Below are positions 7,371 through 13,841 of a DNA stretch of 19,224 nucleotides, in pieces. The DNA lies in contig JAGCFG010000126.1 of assembly GCA_017650255.1 (NCBI GenBank), positions 1 to 19,224 on the forward strand, written 5' to 3'. The notes beneath the pieces were generated by a model. The model saw nothing but the letters and a program-made list of their open reading frames with translations. It made no database searches and had not been told where the DNA came from. Each line of letters opens with the position of its first letter. Position 1 is the first letter of the stretch. Origin of the DNA: Alphaproteobacteria bacterium (lineage in GTDB: Bacteria; Pseudomonadota; Alphaproteobacteria; RF32; CAG-239). The translations under genes and the position numbers were made by a program.

Positions 7371-8558
7371 TTATATCAACTTTATTGTATCTTGCGCGAT
7401 TACAAGTTCTTCGTCTGTCGGAATGACAAAGACTTTGACTTTTGAATCGGCTGTGGAAATGCGGGTTATTTGTCCGCGCTTTTTATTTTCTTCTTCGTCA
7501 AGAGTAATGCCGAGATAGGCCAAGCGATTGCAAACAAGTTTGCGAACTTCGGCACCATTTTCGCCAACACCGCCCGTAAACACAATGGCATCAACTCCAC
7601 CCATGGCCGCGATATAGGCACCGATATATTTAACAATGCAGTAGCTATAAACCTGCATTGCAATAATGGCTTCTTGGTCGCCGGCAAAATATTTGACCTC
7701 AACATCACGGTTGTCAGAAAGTCCACACAAACCGAACATTCCGGATTGTTTGTTCAACATCTTGTCAACTTCGTCGATGCTCTTGTTTTGTGTTTTCATA
7801 ATATAAAGCGGGATATATGGGTCCAGATCGCCGCAGCGTGTTCCCATGACAACACCGGCAAGAGGGGTGAAACCCATTGAGGTATCAATGCAAATGCCGT
7901 CTTTGACAGCAGCAATTGAGGCGCCGTTACCAATGTGGCAAGTGATAACTTTGCTGTGCTCAGGGTTGCCCAGCAATTCGATGGCTTTTTGCGATACGTA
8001 TAAATGTGATGTTCCATGCATGCCGTAGCGTCTGATTTTGTAATCTTTGTATTGATTTTTGGGAAGAGCATACATGAAGGCTTCGGGTTTCATGGTTTGG
8101 TGAAAAGCCGTGTCGAAAACTGCTACCTGTTCAATGTTTGGCAAAAGGTTTTTGATGGCCTTGATACCCAATATGGCGGCAGGGTTGTGCAAAGGAGCAA
8201 GAGCGCAAAGCTCTTCGATTTTTTCAATTACATCATTTGTTATGAGAACCGAGCGGTTGAAATATTCTCCGCCATGGACAACGCGGTGGCCGACACCGGC
8301 AAGCTCGTCAAGGCTTTTGAGCGGACCACTCAAGAGCAGGTCAAAAACTGCTTTAATGGCTTCTTGGTGAGTGGGGAGTGGCATTTCTTTAATTTGTTTT
8401 TCACCATCTCCTATTTTCATGCTGACAAAAGCACCTTCGATACCGATACGCTCAGCCAAACCTTTGGCAAGCACGGTATATTTGTCGCCGTCAACATCAA
8501 ACAGTTGATATTTTAGGGAAGAAGAACCGGAGTTCAAAACCAAGATTTTTTTCGTCAT
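7371..8558 (-). CDS. ackA: Acetate kinase
   Basis: Interconverts acetyl phosphate + ADP and acetate + ATP in the cytoplasm, giving substrate-level ATP during overflow or fermentative growth. The 395-residue product has the normal length. It contains the N-terminal VLNSGSSSLKYQLF phosphate-binding segment, GHRVVHGG, RYGMHGTSHLYVS, CHIGNGASIAAV, DTSMGFTPLAGVVMGTR (the catalytic Arg) and FTGGVGENG, all diagnostic of the ASKHA acetokinase family. AGAGG sits 5 bases before the ATG. It lies 44 bases downstream of pta on the same strand with no terminator between, so the two form an operon, and it is closed by the bidirectional hairpin at 7325–7354. Confidence 0.97.
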   Translation of the reverse strand: MTKKILVLNSGSSSLKYQLFDVDGDKYTVLAKGLAERIGIEGAFVSMKIGDGEKQIKEMPLPTHQEAIKAVFDLLLSGPLKSLDELAGVGHRVVHGGEYFNRSVLITNDVIEKIEELCALAPLHNPAAILGIKAIKNLLPNIEQVAVFDTAFHQTMKPEAFMYALPKNQYKDYKIRRYGMHGTSHLYVSQKAIELLGNPEHSKVITCHIGNGASIAAVKDGICIDTSMGFTPLAGVVMGTRCGDLDPYIPLYIMKTQNKSIDEVDKMLNKQSGMFGLCGLSDNRDVEVKYFAGDQEAIIAMQVYSYCIVKYIGAYIAAMGGVDAIVFTGGVGENGAEVRKLVCNRLAYLGITLDEEENKKRGQITRISTADSKVKVFVIPTDEELVIAQDTIKLI

Positions 8559-8602
8559 TTTTACCTCTATAAAATCAAATATAAATCAAAATTATCCATA
8601 AA

Positions 8603-9607
8603 CTATTTTTGAGCCTGCAGGCAGGTGATGGCTATCATGCCGACAATGTCGTCAACCAAGGCTCCGCGTGAAAGGTCGTTGACAGGCGCATTGAGGCCTT
8701 GCAAAATGGGACCATAGGCTTCGTTGTTGCCCAAACGTTGGCAAAGTTTGTAACCGATGTTGCCGGCATTGATGTCGGGGAAAACCAAAACTCTGGCAGA
8801 ACCGGCTACTTCGCTGTTTGGAGCTTTTTTGTTGGCGACAATGGCGTCTACTGCGGCATCAAGTTGTAGCTCACCGTCAACTCTGATGGGAGAATTTACA
8901 TATTCCGGCGCTTGCAGTTGTTGTTGAGCCAGTTTTAAGGCTTCGGTAACTTTGTCGACTTTTTCGCTTTTTGCTGAGCCTTTGGTAGAAAAAGAAAGTA
9001 ATGCCACTTTGGGTTCTATGCCGAAAGACATTGCAGTTTCTGCCGCGTCAATGGCAATGTCTGCCAGCTCTTGCGAGGTTGGGTCGATGATGATTGCGCA
9101 GTCAGAAAAGATGAACGGCTCGTTGTTGGAAACAATTACAACGGCAGAAGAAACGGAGCGGCCTTTTTTCTTTGATTTGATAATTTGCAAAGCAGGGCGA
9201 ACCGTATCAGCAGTAGAGTGGTTGGCTCCGGAGACCATGCCATCGGCATCGCCTGATTTTATCATCATGGTGCCGAAATAGTTGTAATTTGCAACTTGTT
9301 TGCGGGCATCTTCTAAAGATATGCCTTTTTCTTTGCGCATTTCGTAAAATGTTTGGGCATATTGCTCGAGTTTTTCCGATTTTTCGGGTTCTAAAATCTC
9401 AATGCCGTCAAGGCTCCAATTGTTTTTTGCAAAATGGTCTTTTATCTCGCTGACGTTGCCCAAGATTATGATTTTTGCGGCTTTTAAGTCGGCAATTATG
9501 TGAGCGGCCTCGAGAATTCTTTTATCTTCGCCCTCGGGCAGGACAATGGTTTTTATATCTTTTTGTGCTTTGGTTATTAAATTTTGTAAAAAAGCTGTGT
9601 GTTGCAT
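8603..9607 (-). CDS. pta: Phosphate acetyltransferase
   Basis: Transfers acetyl from acetyl-CoA to phosphate, making acetyl phosphate for AckA. At 334 residues it is the short single-domain form, without the N-terminal regulatory domain of the long enterobacterial Pta. Recognisable stretches are IVLPEGEDKRILEAA near the N-terminus, YFGTMMIKSGDADGMVSGA, SSAVVIVSNNEPFIFSDCA, ALLSFSTKGSA, RVLVFPDINAGNIGYKLCQR and GPILQGLNAPVNDLSRG. GGGAG about 10 bases before the ATG is the likely ribosome site. The gene opens the pta–ackA operon, and its promoter must lie in the 130-base divergent region to its right. A malic-enzyme C-terminal domain shares this fold, but the length and the linked ackA settle the call. 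Confidence 0.96.
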   Translation of the reverse strand: MQHTAFLQNLITKAQKDIKTIVLPEGEDKRILEAAHIIADLKAAKIIILGNVSEIKDHFAKNNWSLDGIEILEPEKSEKLEQYAQTFYEMRKEKGISLEDARKQVANYNYFGTMMIKSGDADGMVSGANHSTADTVRPALQIIKSKKKGRSVSSAVVIVSNNEPFIFSDCAIIIDPTSQELADIAIDAAETAMSFGIEPKVALLSFSTKGSAKSEKVDKVTEALKLAQQQLQAPEYVNSPIRVDGELQLDAAVDAIVANKKAPNSEVAGSARVLVFPDINAGNIGYKLCQRLGNNEAYGPILQGLNAPVNDLSRGALVDDIVGMIAITCLQAQK

Positions 9608-9676
9608 TAGGTTTACTCCCTTTGATTAAGTTATGCTCAATAAACAACGATTTTGCAAAAAAGTCCATAAAAACTT

Positions 9677-9737
9677 TTGCTTTTTAAGATATTTTAAATT
9701 ATGATGGTTTCAATGCCAAAAGATAGGGAGTTATATA
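9677..9737 (+). promoter_or_regulatory. Candidate sigma70-type promoter and leader for the 9738 gene
   Basis: A TATGAT −10 box at 9700–9705 has TTGCTT exactly 17 bases upstream (9677–9682). A GGGAG ribosome site is at about 9726–9730, a few bases before the ATG at 9738. The intergenic region (9608–9737) is shared with divergently transcribed pta, whose own promoter is less clear. The −10 match is good and the −35 weak, so this is moderate evidence. Confidence 0.45.
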
Positions 9738-10358
9738 ATGAAATTTTGCAGTTTTTTGATGTTGTTTTTGTTGGTGGCGGCTCCGGCTTTTTGTGCCGAT
9801 GATTATTCTTCGGTAATAGATGTCGATGTTACCGACAGCAGTGCTGCAGTGGCAAGAGAAAAAGCCATGGCTCAGGCCAACAGACAGGCTTTGGACAATG
9901 CTGCCGCAAGTTTTGCAAATGCTGAGGGGATGAATCTTGTTCGTTCACTGAGCAGTGAGCAAATTCAATATTTTATCAAAGAAGCGACAGTTTTGGAGGA
10001 AAAATCTTCTAATGTCCGCTATATTGCAAAATTGAAAGTTACCGTGCGCAATAATATATTGCGCCAATATCTGCAGGAGAAAGGTGCTTCTGATTATGAT
10101 TTTGCAAAAAATCTTAATGTGCTTTACAGTTTTTCGCGGCTTGCCGATTGGGTTTCGGTTGAAAAGAGGATTAAGACAATTGCGGCGGTGGAAGATGTGC
10201 AGACCATTGCCATGACACCAAATAAGGTGCAGTTCAAAATTGAGTATTCCGGTGATGTTGATGCTTTGTTGCAAACAATGGCGGCGCATAATCTCAATTT
10301 GCGTAAAAACGGTAATATTTATGTTTTGAGCCTATCCGATTTTAGTTTGGGAGAATAA
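9738..10358 (+). CDS. Secreted periplasmic protein of unknown function (DUF2066-like)
   Basis: A 206-residue protein with a clear Sec signal peptide: a short basic start, a hydrophobic run FLMLFLLVAAPAF and a likely signal peptidase I site after AFC. The Cys is not in a convincing lipobox. The mature part begins with an Ala/Gln-rich helix (AREKAMAQANRQALDNA) followed by alternating strands and helices. This resembles the DUF2066-type periplasmic proteins in which a similar helix follows the signal peptide, but I cannot confirm family membership. The AI-2E-family gene begins 3 bases after its stop, so the two are translated from one message. In other Alphaproteobacteria a secreted protein of this size often precedes an AI-2E family gene, which supports a conserved but unexplained pairing. 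Confidence 0.6.
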   Translation: MKFCSFLMLFLLVAAPAFCADDYSSVIDVDVTDSSAAVAREKAMAQANRQALDNAAASFANAEGMNLVRSLSSEQIQYFIKEATVLEEKSSNVRYIAKLKVTVRNNILRQYLQEKGASDYDFAKNLNVLYSFSRLADWVSVEKRIKTIAAVEDVQTIAMTPNKVQFKIEYSGDVDALLQTMAAHNLNLRKNGNIYVLSLSDFSLGE

Positions 10359-10361
10359 AAA

Positions 10362-11426
10362 ATGCCGACAAGTTCCAGTGTTAAGTCCAACCGCAATTTT
10401 TGGCTGGCTTTGTTTGTTGTTTTTTGCGTTTTTGTGTATGTTTTGCGCTCGGTTATTATGCCTTTTGCGGCGGGAATTGTTATCGGCTATTTGTTAGATC
10501 CTGTTGCCGGTCGTTTTGAAAAATTGGGTTTGAGCAGAACTTTGGCAACGGTTTTGGTTATGGTTTTGGCGCTGGTTGTCATGGTTCCGGCGGTTATTTT
10601 GATTGTTAATATGCTTGATAGTCAGATTAGCACTTTTATTGCGGCAGTGCCGAATTATGTTTCTTCTTTGGTAAAGAAATTTGAGCCGGTTTTGCTGCGT
10701 TTGCAAGAAGAGTTTCCGTCGCTTGAACCGGACAGAGTCAAAGAATATATGCGCTCAAATATGGCAAATAACTTAAAAATTTTCGGAAAAATTATAAAAA
10801 GTATTGTTTCAGGCGGAATGGCGCTTATCAGTCTTGTATCTTTGATATTGGTCACTCCGGTTGTGGCTTTTTATATGCTGCGCGATTGGGATAATTTTGT
10901 GACAAAGATTAAAGGTTTGTTGCCACGCAAATATAAAAAAGATATTGAAGAACAGGCAAAAGAAATTGATCGCACTTTGGCCGGTTTTATCCGCGGACAG
11001 CTTTGTGTTTGTGTGATATTGGGAAGTTTTTATGCCATCGGGCTTTATTTGTGTGGGTTGGATTTGGGACTGATGGTCGGATTTTTTGCCGGTATTATAT
11101 CTTTTATCCCTTATGTCGGCTCGATTTCGGGTTTTGTGCTCAGTATTTGTCTGGCGGTTGCGCAATTTGATACTTGGCAGCCTTTTGTGGCGGTTGTTGC
11201 GGTGTTTTTGGTCGGGCAGTTTTTGGAGGGCAATTTTTTAACCCCGAAGTTGGTCGGCGACAGTGTTGGGTTGCATCCGGTGTGGATTATGTTTGCACTT
11301 TTGGCCGGAGGAGTTTTGCTTGGATTTTTGGGTTTGATGATTGCGGTTCCGGTGGCGGCAATTATCGGTGTTTTGCTGCGCCATGCAATCAAAAAATATA
11401 AGAAAAGTACTCTGTATTTGGGGTAG
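10362..11426 (+). CDS. AI-2E/PerM family transporter
   Basis: A 354-residue polytopic inner-membrane protein of the AI-2E transporter (PerM) family, with seven or eight hydrophobic segments. The N-terminal pair of helices includes LRSVIMPFAAGIVIGYLLDP, a strong family signature. A long soluble stretch covers about residues 85–150. The C-terminal half has GFFAGIISFIPYVGSISG, FLEGNFLTPKLVGDSVGL and HPVWIMFALLAGGVLLGFLG, the conserved tail motifs. Members have been proposed to export autoinducer-2 or exchange ions, but most are uncharacterised and the actual substrate cannot be inferred. GGGAG precedes the ATG within the end of the upstream gene. The gene ends facing the convergent kinase-like gene, with a palindromic element in between. 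Confidence 0.88.
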   Translation: MPTSSSVKSNRNFWLALFVVFCVFVYVLRSVIMPFAAGIVIGYLLDPVAGRFEKLGLSRTLATVLVMVLALVVMVPAVILIVNMLDSQISTFIAAVPNYVSSLVKKFEPVLLRLQEEFPSLEPDRVKEYMRSNMANNLKIFGKIIKSIVSGGMALISLVSLILVTPVVAFYMLRDWDNFVTKIKGLLPRKYKKDIEEQAKEIDRTLAGFIRGQLCVCVILGSFYAIGLYLCGLDLGLMVGFFAGIISFIPYVGSISGFVLSICLAVAQFDTWQPFVAVVAVFLVGQFLEGNFLTPKLVGDSVGLHPVWIMFALLAGGVLLGFLGLMIAVPVAAIIGVLLRHAIKKYKKSTLYLG

Positions 11427-11495
11427 ATTTTTTATTTTCTCAAGTAAAGAATAGTGTCGTAGTTTATCTTTATGAAAAGAAGAAAATATAAAAAA

Positions 11496-11623
11496 GTCAT
11501 CCCTCCAAAAACGTTAGTTTTTGGTCAAGGGATCTTCGAATTTTTTTAATTGGAAGCAGTGCTGGTGCACTGAGGTTAAGATTCCTTGACGCACGGACAC
11601 TGTTGCGCCAAGCGAGGAATGAC
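11496..11623. repeat. 128-bp palindromic intergenic element (MITE/REP-like)
   Basis: The element starts with GTCATCCCTC (11496–11505) and ends with the near-perfect inverted copy GAGGAATGAC (11614–11623). A second inverted pair lies inside it, TCAAGGGATCTT (11525–11536) against AAGATTCCTTGA (11578–11589). Each arm has its own hairpin: CCAAAAAC-GTTA-GTTTTTGG at 11505–11524 in the left arm and a short CGCA/TGCG hairpin at 11590–11607 in the right. The centre has CAGTGC-TGGT-GCACTG at 11557–11572. The result would be a branched, cruciform-like fold with no coding capacity. It sits between the convergent 10362 and 11699 genes and might also help stop transcription. The GTCATTCCTCGC-type end resembles dispersed palindromic repeats known from Rickettsiales and other Alphaproteobacteria; that relationship is inference. 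Confidence 0.7.
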
Positions 11624-11698
11624 ATTTATGTGTTTTTCTTGTCGAAAAACGAGCAATGACACTCTTAGTTAGCAATGCTTTTTCTTAATTGAGCATGA
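11624..11698. other. Hairpin and second partial repeat end in convergent gap
   Basis: Non-coding. It contains GTTTTTC-TTGTC-GAAAAAC (11632–11650) directly followed by GAGCAATGAC (11651–11660), which resembles the end of the adjacent palindromic element (GAGGAATGAC). The remaining bases, and 11427–11495 on the other side of the element, are A+T-rich and show nothing I can assign. The hairpin could terminate either flanking gene. Confidence 0.4.
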
Positions 11699-12418
11699 TT
11701 ACAGTTTAAGTTCCGGAAGTTCTTTTTGCAAATATTCCTTTTCTGCTGTGGTAAGCGGCCGAACAGATTGGTATCCGTTGATAATTTCTTGTTTATGCGG
11801 TGTATTTCGAATGAAACGGGCGATTTCGCAGGCAAAAGGCCAGTAGCGCCAGCGATCAAAGTCAATCAAAAATATTTTGTCTTCTGTCTGCATAAAATTG
11901 GTCAAGTTCAGGTCATAATGGCAAATACCTTTTGGCAGATTGCGGAAATTGGATTCTGAAAGAAATTTTGTATATATTCGTAAATTGCTTTTGAGCTTAT
12001 CTGCTATGGAAAGTATTTTGTATTTTAAGGGGTATTCGGGGGTAAATTTTTTGCTGCTGATAATGTGAAAATTTGCTACGGTCTTGCCAATTTTGTAAGC
12101 TGTTTTTTCATCTAAAATATTAATCTTTGTTCCATTGATAAAGCTATGCTTAGCAGCAAGTTTTTTCTTATCCATTTCAAAGATATCTTCAACATTTGCA
12201 ACGTTAAGTCCTTCGTCAAACAGAAATTTTTGAAAATAATTTGATTTTAAAAAGCGAAATTGGCGTGATATAGATGTTTTTTTATTTATTATGATTACAA
12301 ATTTTTTTGATTTGTTTTCGAGAATATAAACATCTTTGCTATTCTTAACTATCGGAGGGTAAATTTTTATGTCTTTGCCGTATTTTTTACGTAACAAATC
12401 ATTTGTAATTTTAGTCAT
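11699..12418 (-). CDS. Phosphotransferase (APH/choline-kinase-like) family protein
   Basis: A 239-residue kinase-like protein. The catalytic loop HYDLNLTN at residues 167–174 matches the HxDxxxxN Brenner motif of aminoglycoside phosphotransferase/choline kinase-type enzymes. LIDFDRWRYWP (184–194) supplies the DFG-equivalent metal-binding Asp186, followed by the ACEIARFIR helix typical of APH proteins. The N-lobe is less conserved; the Lys in KKFVIIINK is a possible ATP contact. The product is Lys-rich and the DNA visibly more A+T-rich than neighbouring lpxB, which could reflect transfer. The start is the ATG at 12418, with AAAGGATG about nine bases upstream; a further upstream start would read through that ribosome site. 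The substrate is unknown: a sugar, lipid A/LPS core component or amino-alcohol are all possible. It follows a structured RNA region. Confidence 0.7.
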   Translation of the reverse strand: MTKITNDLLRKKYGKDIKIYPPIVKNSKDVYILENKSKKFVIIINKKTSISRQFRFLKSNYFQKFLFDEGLNVANVEDIFEMDKKKLAAKHSFINGTKINILDEKTAYKIGKTVANFHIISSKKFTPEYPLKYKILSIADKLKSNLRIYTKFLSESNFRNLPKGICHYDLNLTNFMQTEDKIFLIDFDRWRYWPFACEIARFIRNTPHKQEIINGYQSVRPLTTAEKEYLQKELPELKL

Positions 12419-12441
12419 TATGTAACATCCTTTTTTAGCCA

Positions 12442-12468
12442 GAACAAAACCCACCGAAAGGGGGGCGG
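12442..12468 (-). terminator. Terminator-like hairpin before the kinase-like gene
   Basis: On the – strand CCGCC (12468–12464) pairs with GGTGG (12455–12451) and is followed by GTTTTGTT. The stem is short and contains one G·U pair, so it may be a conditional rather than a strong terminator. The kinase-like gene begins about 24 bases further on. Confidence 0.45.
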
Positions 12469-12645
12469 ATGTTCGAAAACCGTACTAAAATACAAAAAAC
12501 GGCTCGGCTTATTCAGCCATACAGCCTTATTCACCGACATCCGTCCAAGACAGAAGTCGGTATATAATTTGTTAGTCGCCATTACCTATGCGACTGTATT
12601 TTAGTAAAGGGTTTTCGACGCCCTGGGTATGTTTTAATACCCAGA
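12442..12645 (-). ncRNA. Structured RNA: unrecognised ncRNA or cis-regulatory leader
   Basis: Non-coding stretch between lpxB and the kinase-like gene, read on the – strand. It opens with the hairpin CTGGGTAT/ATACCCAG (12623–12644). A long closing stem follows: CGAAAACC (12474–12481) pairs with 12610–12617, and TACTAAAATACA (12483–12494) pairs perfectly with 12595–12606, with a small bulge between. Inside are three hairpins: GTCGC/GCGAC (12575–12594), ACCGAC/GTCGGT (12533–12561) and a nested GGCT/AGCC pair (12501–12526). A terminator-like CCGCC/GGTGG stem with TTTTGTT follows at 12442–12468. A TATAAT box lies at 12652–12657, about seven bases before the first hairpin. I checked it by eye against RNase P, tmRNA, 6S, SRP and T-box signatures and found none. 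Stand-alone RNA and regulatory leader are both open. Confidence 0.65.
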
Positions 12646-12651
12646 GTAATT

Positions 12652-12677
12652 ATTATAGATGGTTATGAAATTTGCAA
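12652..12677 (-). promoter_or_regulatory. Promoter candidate for the structured RNA
   Basis: Perfect TATAAT at 12657–12652 on the – strand, seven bases before the 5' hairpin of the RNA. The upstream TTGCAA (12677–12672) is only 14 bases away, so the −35 element is weak or displaced. It begins just after the lpxB stop codon. Confidence 0.5.
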
Positions 12678-12683
12678 GAGATA

Positions 12684-13841
12684 TTATTTTATCAGTTCAA
12701 AAATTGCATCGGCAGCTTTTTCGCTTGGAGTTTGTTCCCCAAATCCCAAGGCTTTTCGTACATCGTTAAAGCCTAAAAGTTGGTGTTGGTAAAAATCTCC
12801 CTTTTGTAAAAAGAGTTCGGTATATTTGACAATATTTTCGATATTGCAGTCTTTTTGCAAAAGTTCCGGCACAATTTCACGATTGAGCAAAATGTTTGAC
12901 AGGTTTACAAATTTGATGTGCATAAGGTGTTTGACAATAAAGGCCGTTAGAGCAGATACCTGGTAGCCGATTATGTGCGGTACATTGGCAATGGCGAGTT
13001 CCAAAGCAACGGTGCCCGAGGCGGCAATGGCAGATTCGGCAGCACACATGGCGTTGTGGCGATCGACGCTGCTCTCCACCAAAAGAATCGGCAAATTGCA
13101 ATCTGAGGTCATTTTTTTGATACGCTTTTCAACGGTGCGGACGGTGGGGATTACAAAAAGCAAATCAGGGTGGTTTTCATAGAGTTTTTGCGCGCTGTTG
13201 AGAAAAATCGGCAATAGGGTTGCAACCTCGTTGTGGCGCGAACCCGGGAGTATGCAGATAATTTTTTTGTCTTTGGAAATGTTGTATTTTTTTCTGAAAT
13301 TTTCTTTGTTGCCTTTGGCTATCGGGCTTTCGATTACCGGGTGTCCGACAAAGACGGTTTTTAGGCCGTGGGGGATGAAATATTTTGCCTCATAGGGTAA
13401 CAAAGTCAGCAGGCAGTCGACATATTTGTGCATGGTTTTGGCGCGCTTTTTCTTCCATGCCCAAACTTGCGGTGCAACATAGTGAACCTGCGGAATGTTG
13501 ACTTTTTTTGCGCGCAATTTTTCTTGGACGCGGCTGGCAAAACTCCATGAATCTATGGTTACAACAATATCGGGGTGGATGCGTAAAATGTCGTCTACGG
13601 TTTGTTTGATGCGTTTCAAGACACGCGGGATGCTGGGAATAACTTCGGCAATACCCATGATGGAAAGTTCCGATATATCAAATATCGATTTTAGGCCCTC
13701 GGATTCCATGTTTTCGCCGCCAAGACCAAAAAACTCGATGTTGCCTTTGGTCTTTTTCTTCATTGCGGACATTAATCTGCCGCCAAGGGCATCGCCTGAG
13801 GGTTCGCCGGCTATTAAGTATATTTTTAATCTATTGCTCAA
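12684..13841 (-). CDS. lpxB: Lipid-A-disaccharide synthase
   Basis: Condenses UDP-2,3-diacylglucosamine with lipid X to make the tetraacyl disaccharide core of lipid A at the inner-membrane surface (glycosyltransferase family 19). The 385-residue product has the family start KIYLIAGEPSGDALGG, FFGLGGENMESEG, the VDSWSFASRV-type region (here TIDSWSFASRVQEK), HYVAPQVWAWKKKR, FVGHPVIES, CILPGSRHNEV and AIAASGTVALELAI. The start is not an ATG. A TTG at 13841 lies six bases after GGAG and gives the standard N-terminus, whereas an earlier in-frame TTG at 13865 would add residues inside lpxI. The gene overlaps the lpxI end by 11 bases, indicating translational coupling. It is the last lpx gene of the cluster. 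Confidence 0.95.
   Translation of the reverse strand: MSNRLKIYLIAGEPSGDALGGRLMSAMKKKTKGNIEFFGLGGENMESEGLKSIFDISELSIMGIAEVIPSIPRVLKRIKQTVDDILRIHPDIVVTIDSWSFASRVQEKLRAKKVNIPQVHYVAPQVWAWKKKRAKTMHKYVDCLLTLLPYEAKYFIPHGLKTVFVGHPVIESPIAKGNKENFRKKYNISKDKKIICILPGSRHNEVATLLPIFLNSAQKLYENHPDLLFVIPTVRTVEKRIKKMTSDCNLPILLVESSVDRHNAMCAAESAIAASGTVALELAIANVPHIIGYQVSALTAFIVKHLMHIKFVNLSNILLNREIVPELLQKDCNIENIVKYTELFLQKGDFYQHQLLGFNDVRKALGFGEQTPSEKAADAIFELIK

Noticed and set aside
9684..9697. CtrA-like TTAA…TTAA site in the pta divergent region
   Set aside because: The half-sites are separated by six bases rather than the canonical seven, and the tract is generally A+T-rich; likely chance.
12442..12645. Structured region as tmRNA, RNase P RNA, 6S RNA or T-box leader
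   Set aside because: No P4 or GAGGAAAGTCC-type RNase P motif, no plausible tag peptide or T arm for tmRNA, a branched rather than single long hairpin form (against 6S), and no ACCGCG-type antiterminator for a T-box.
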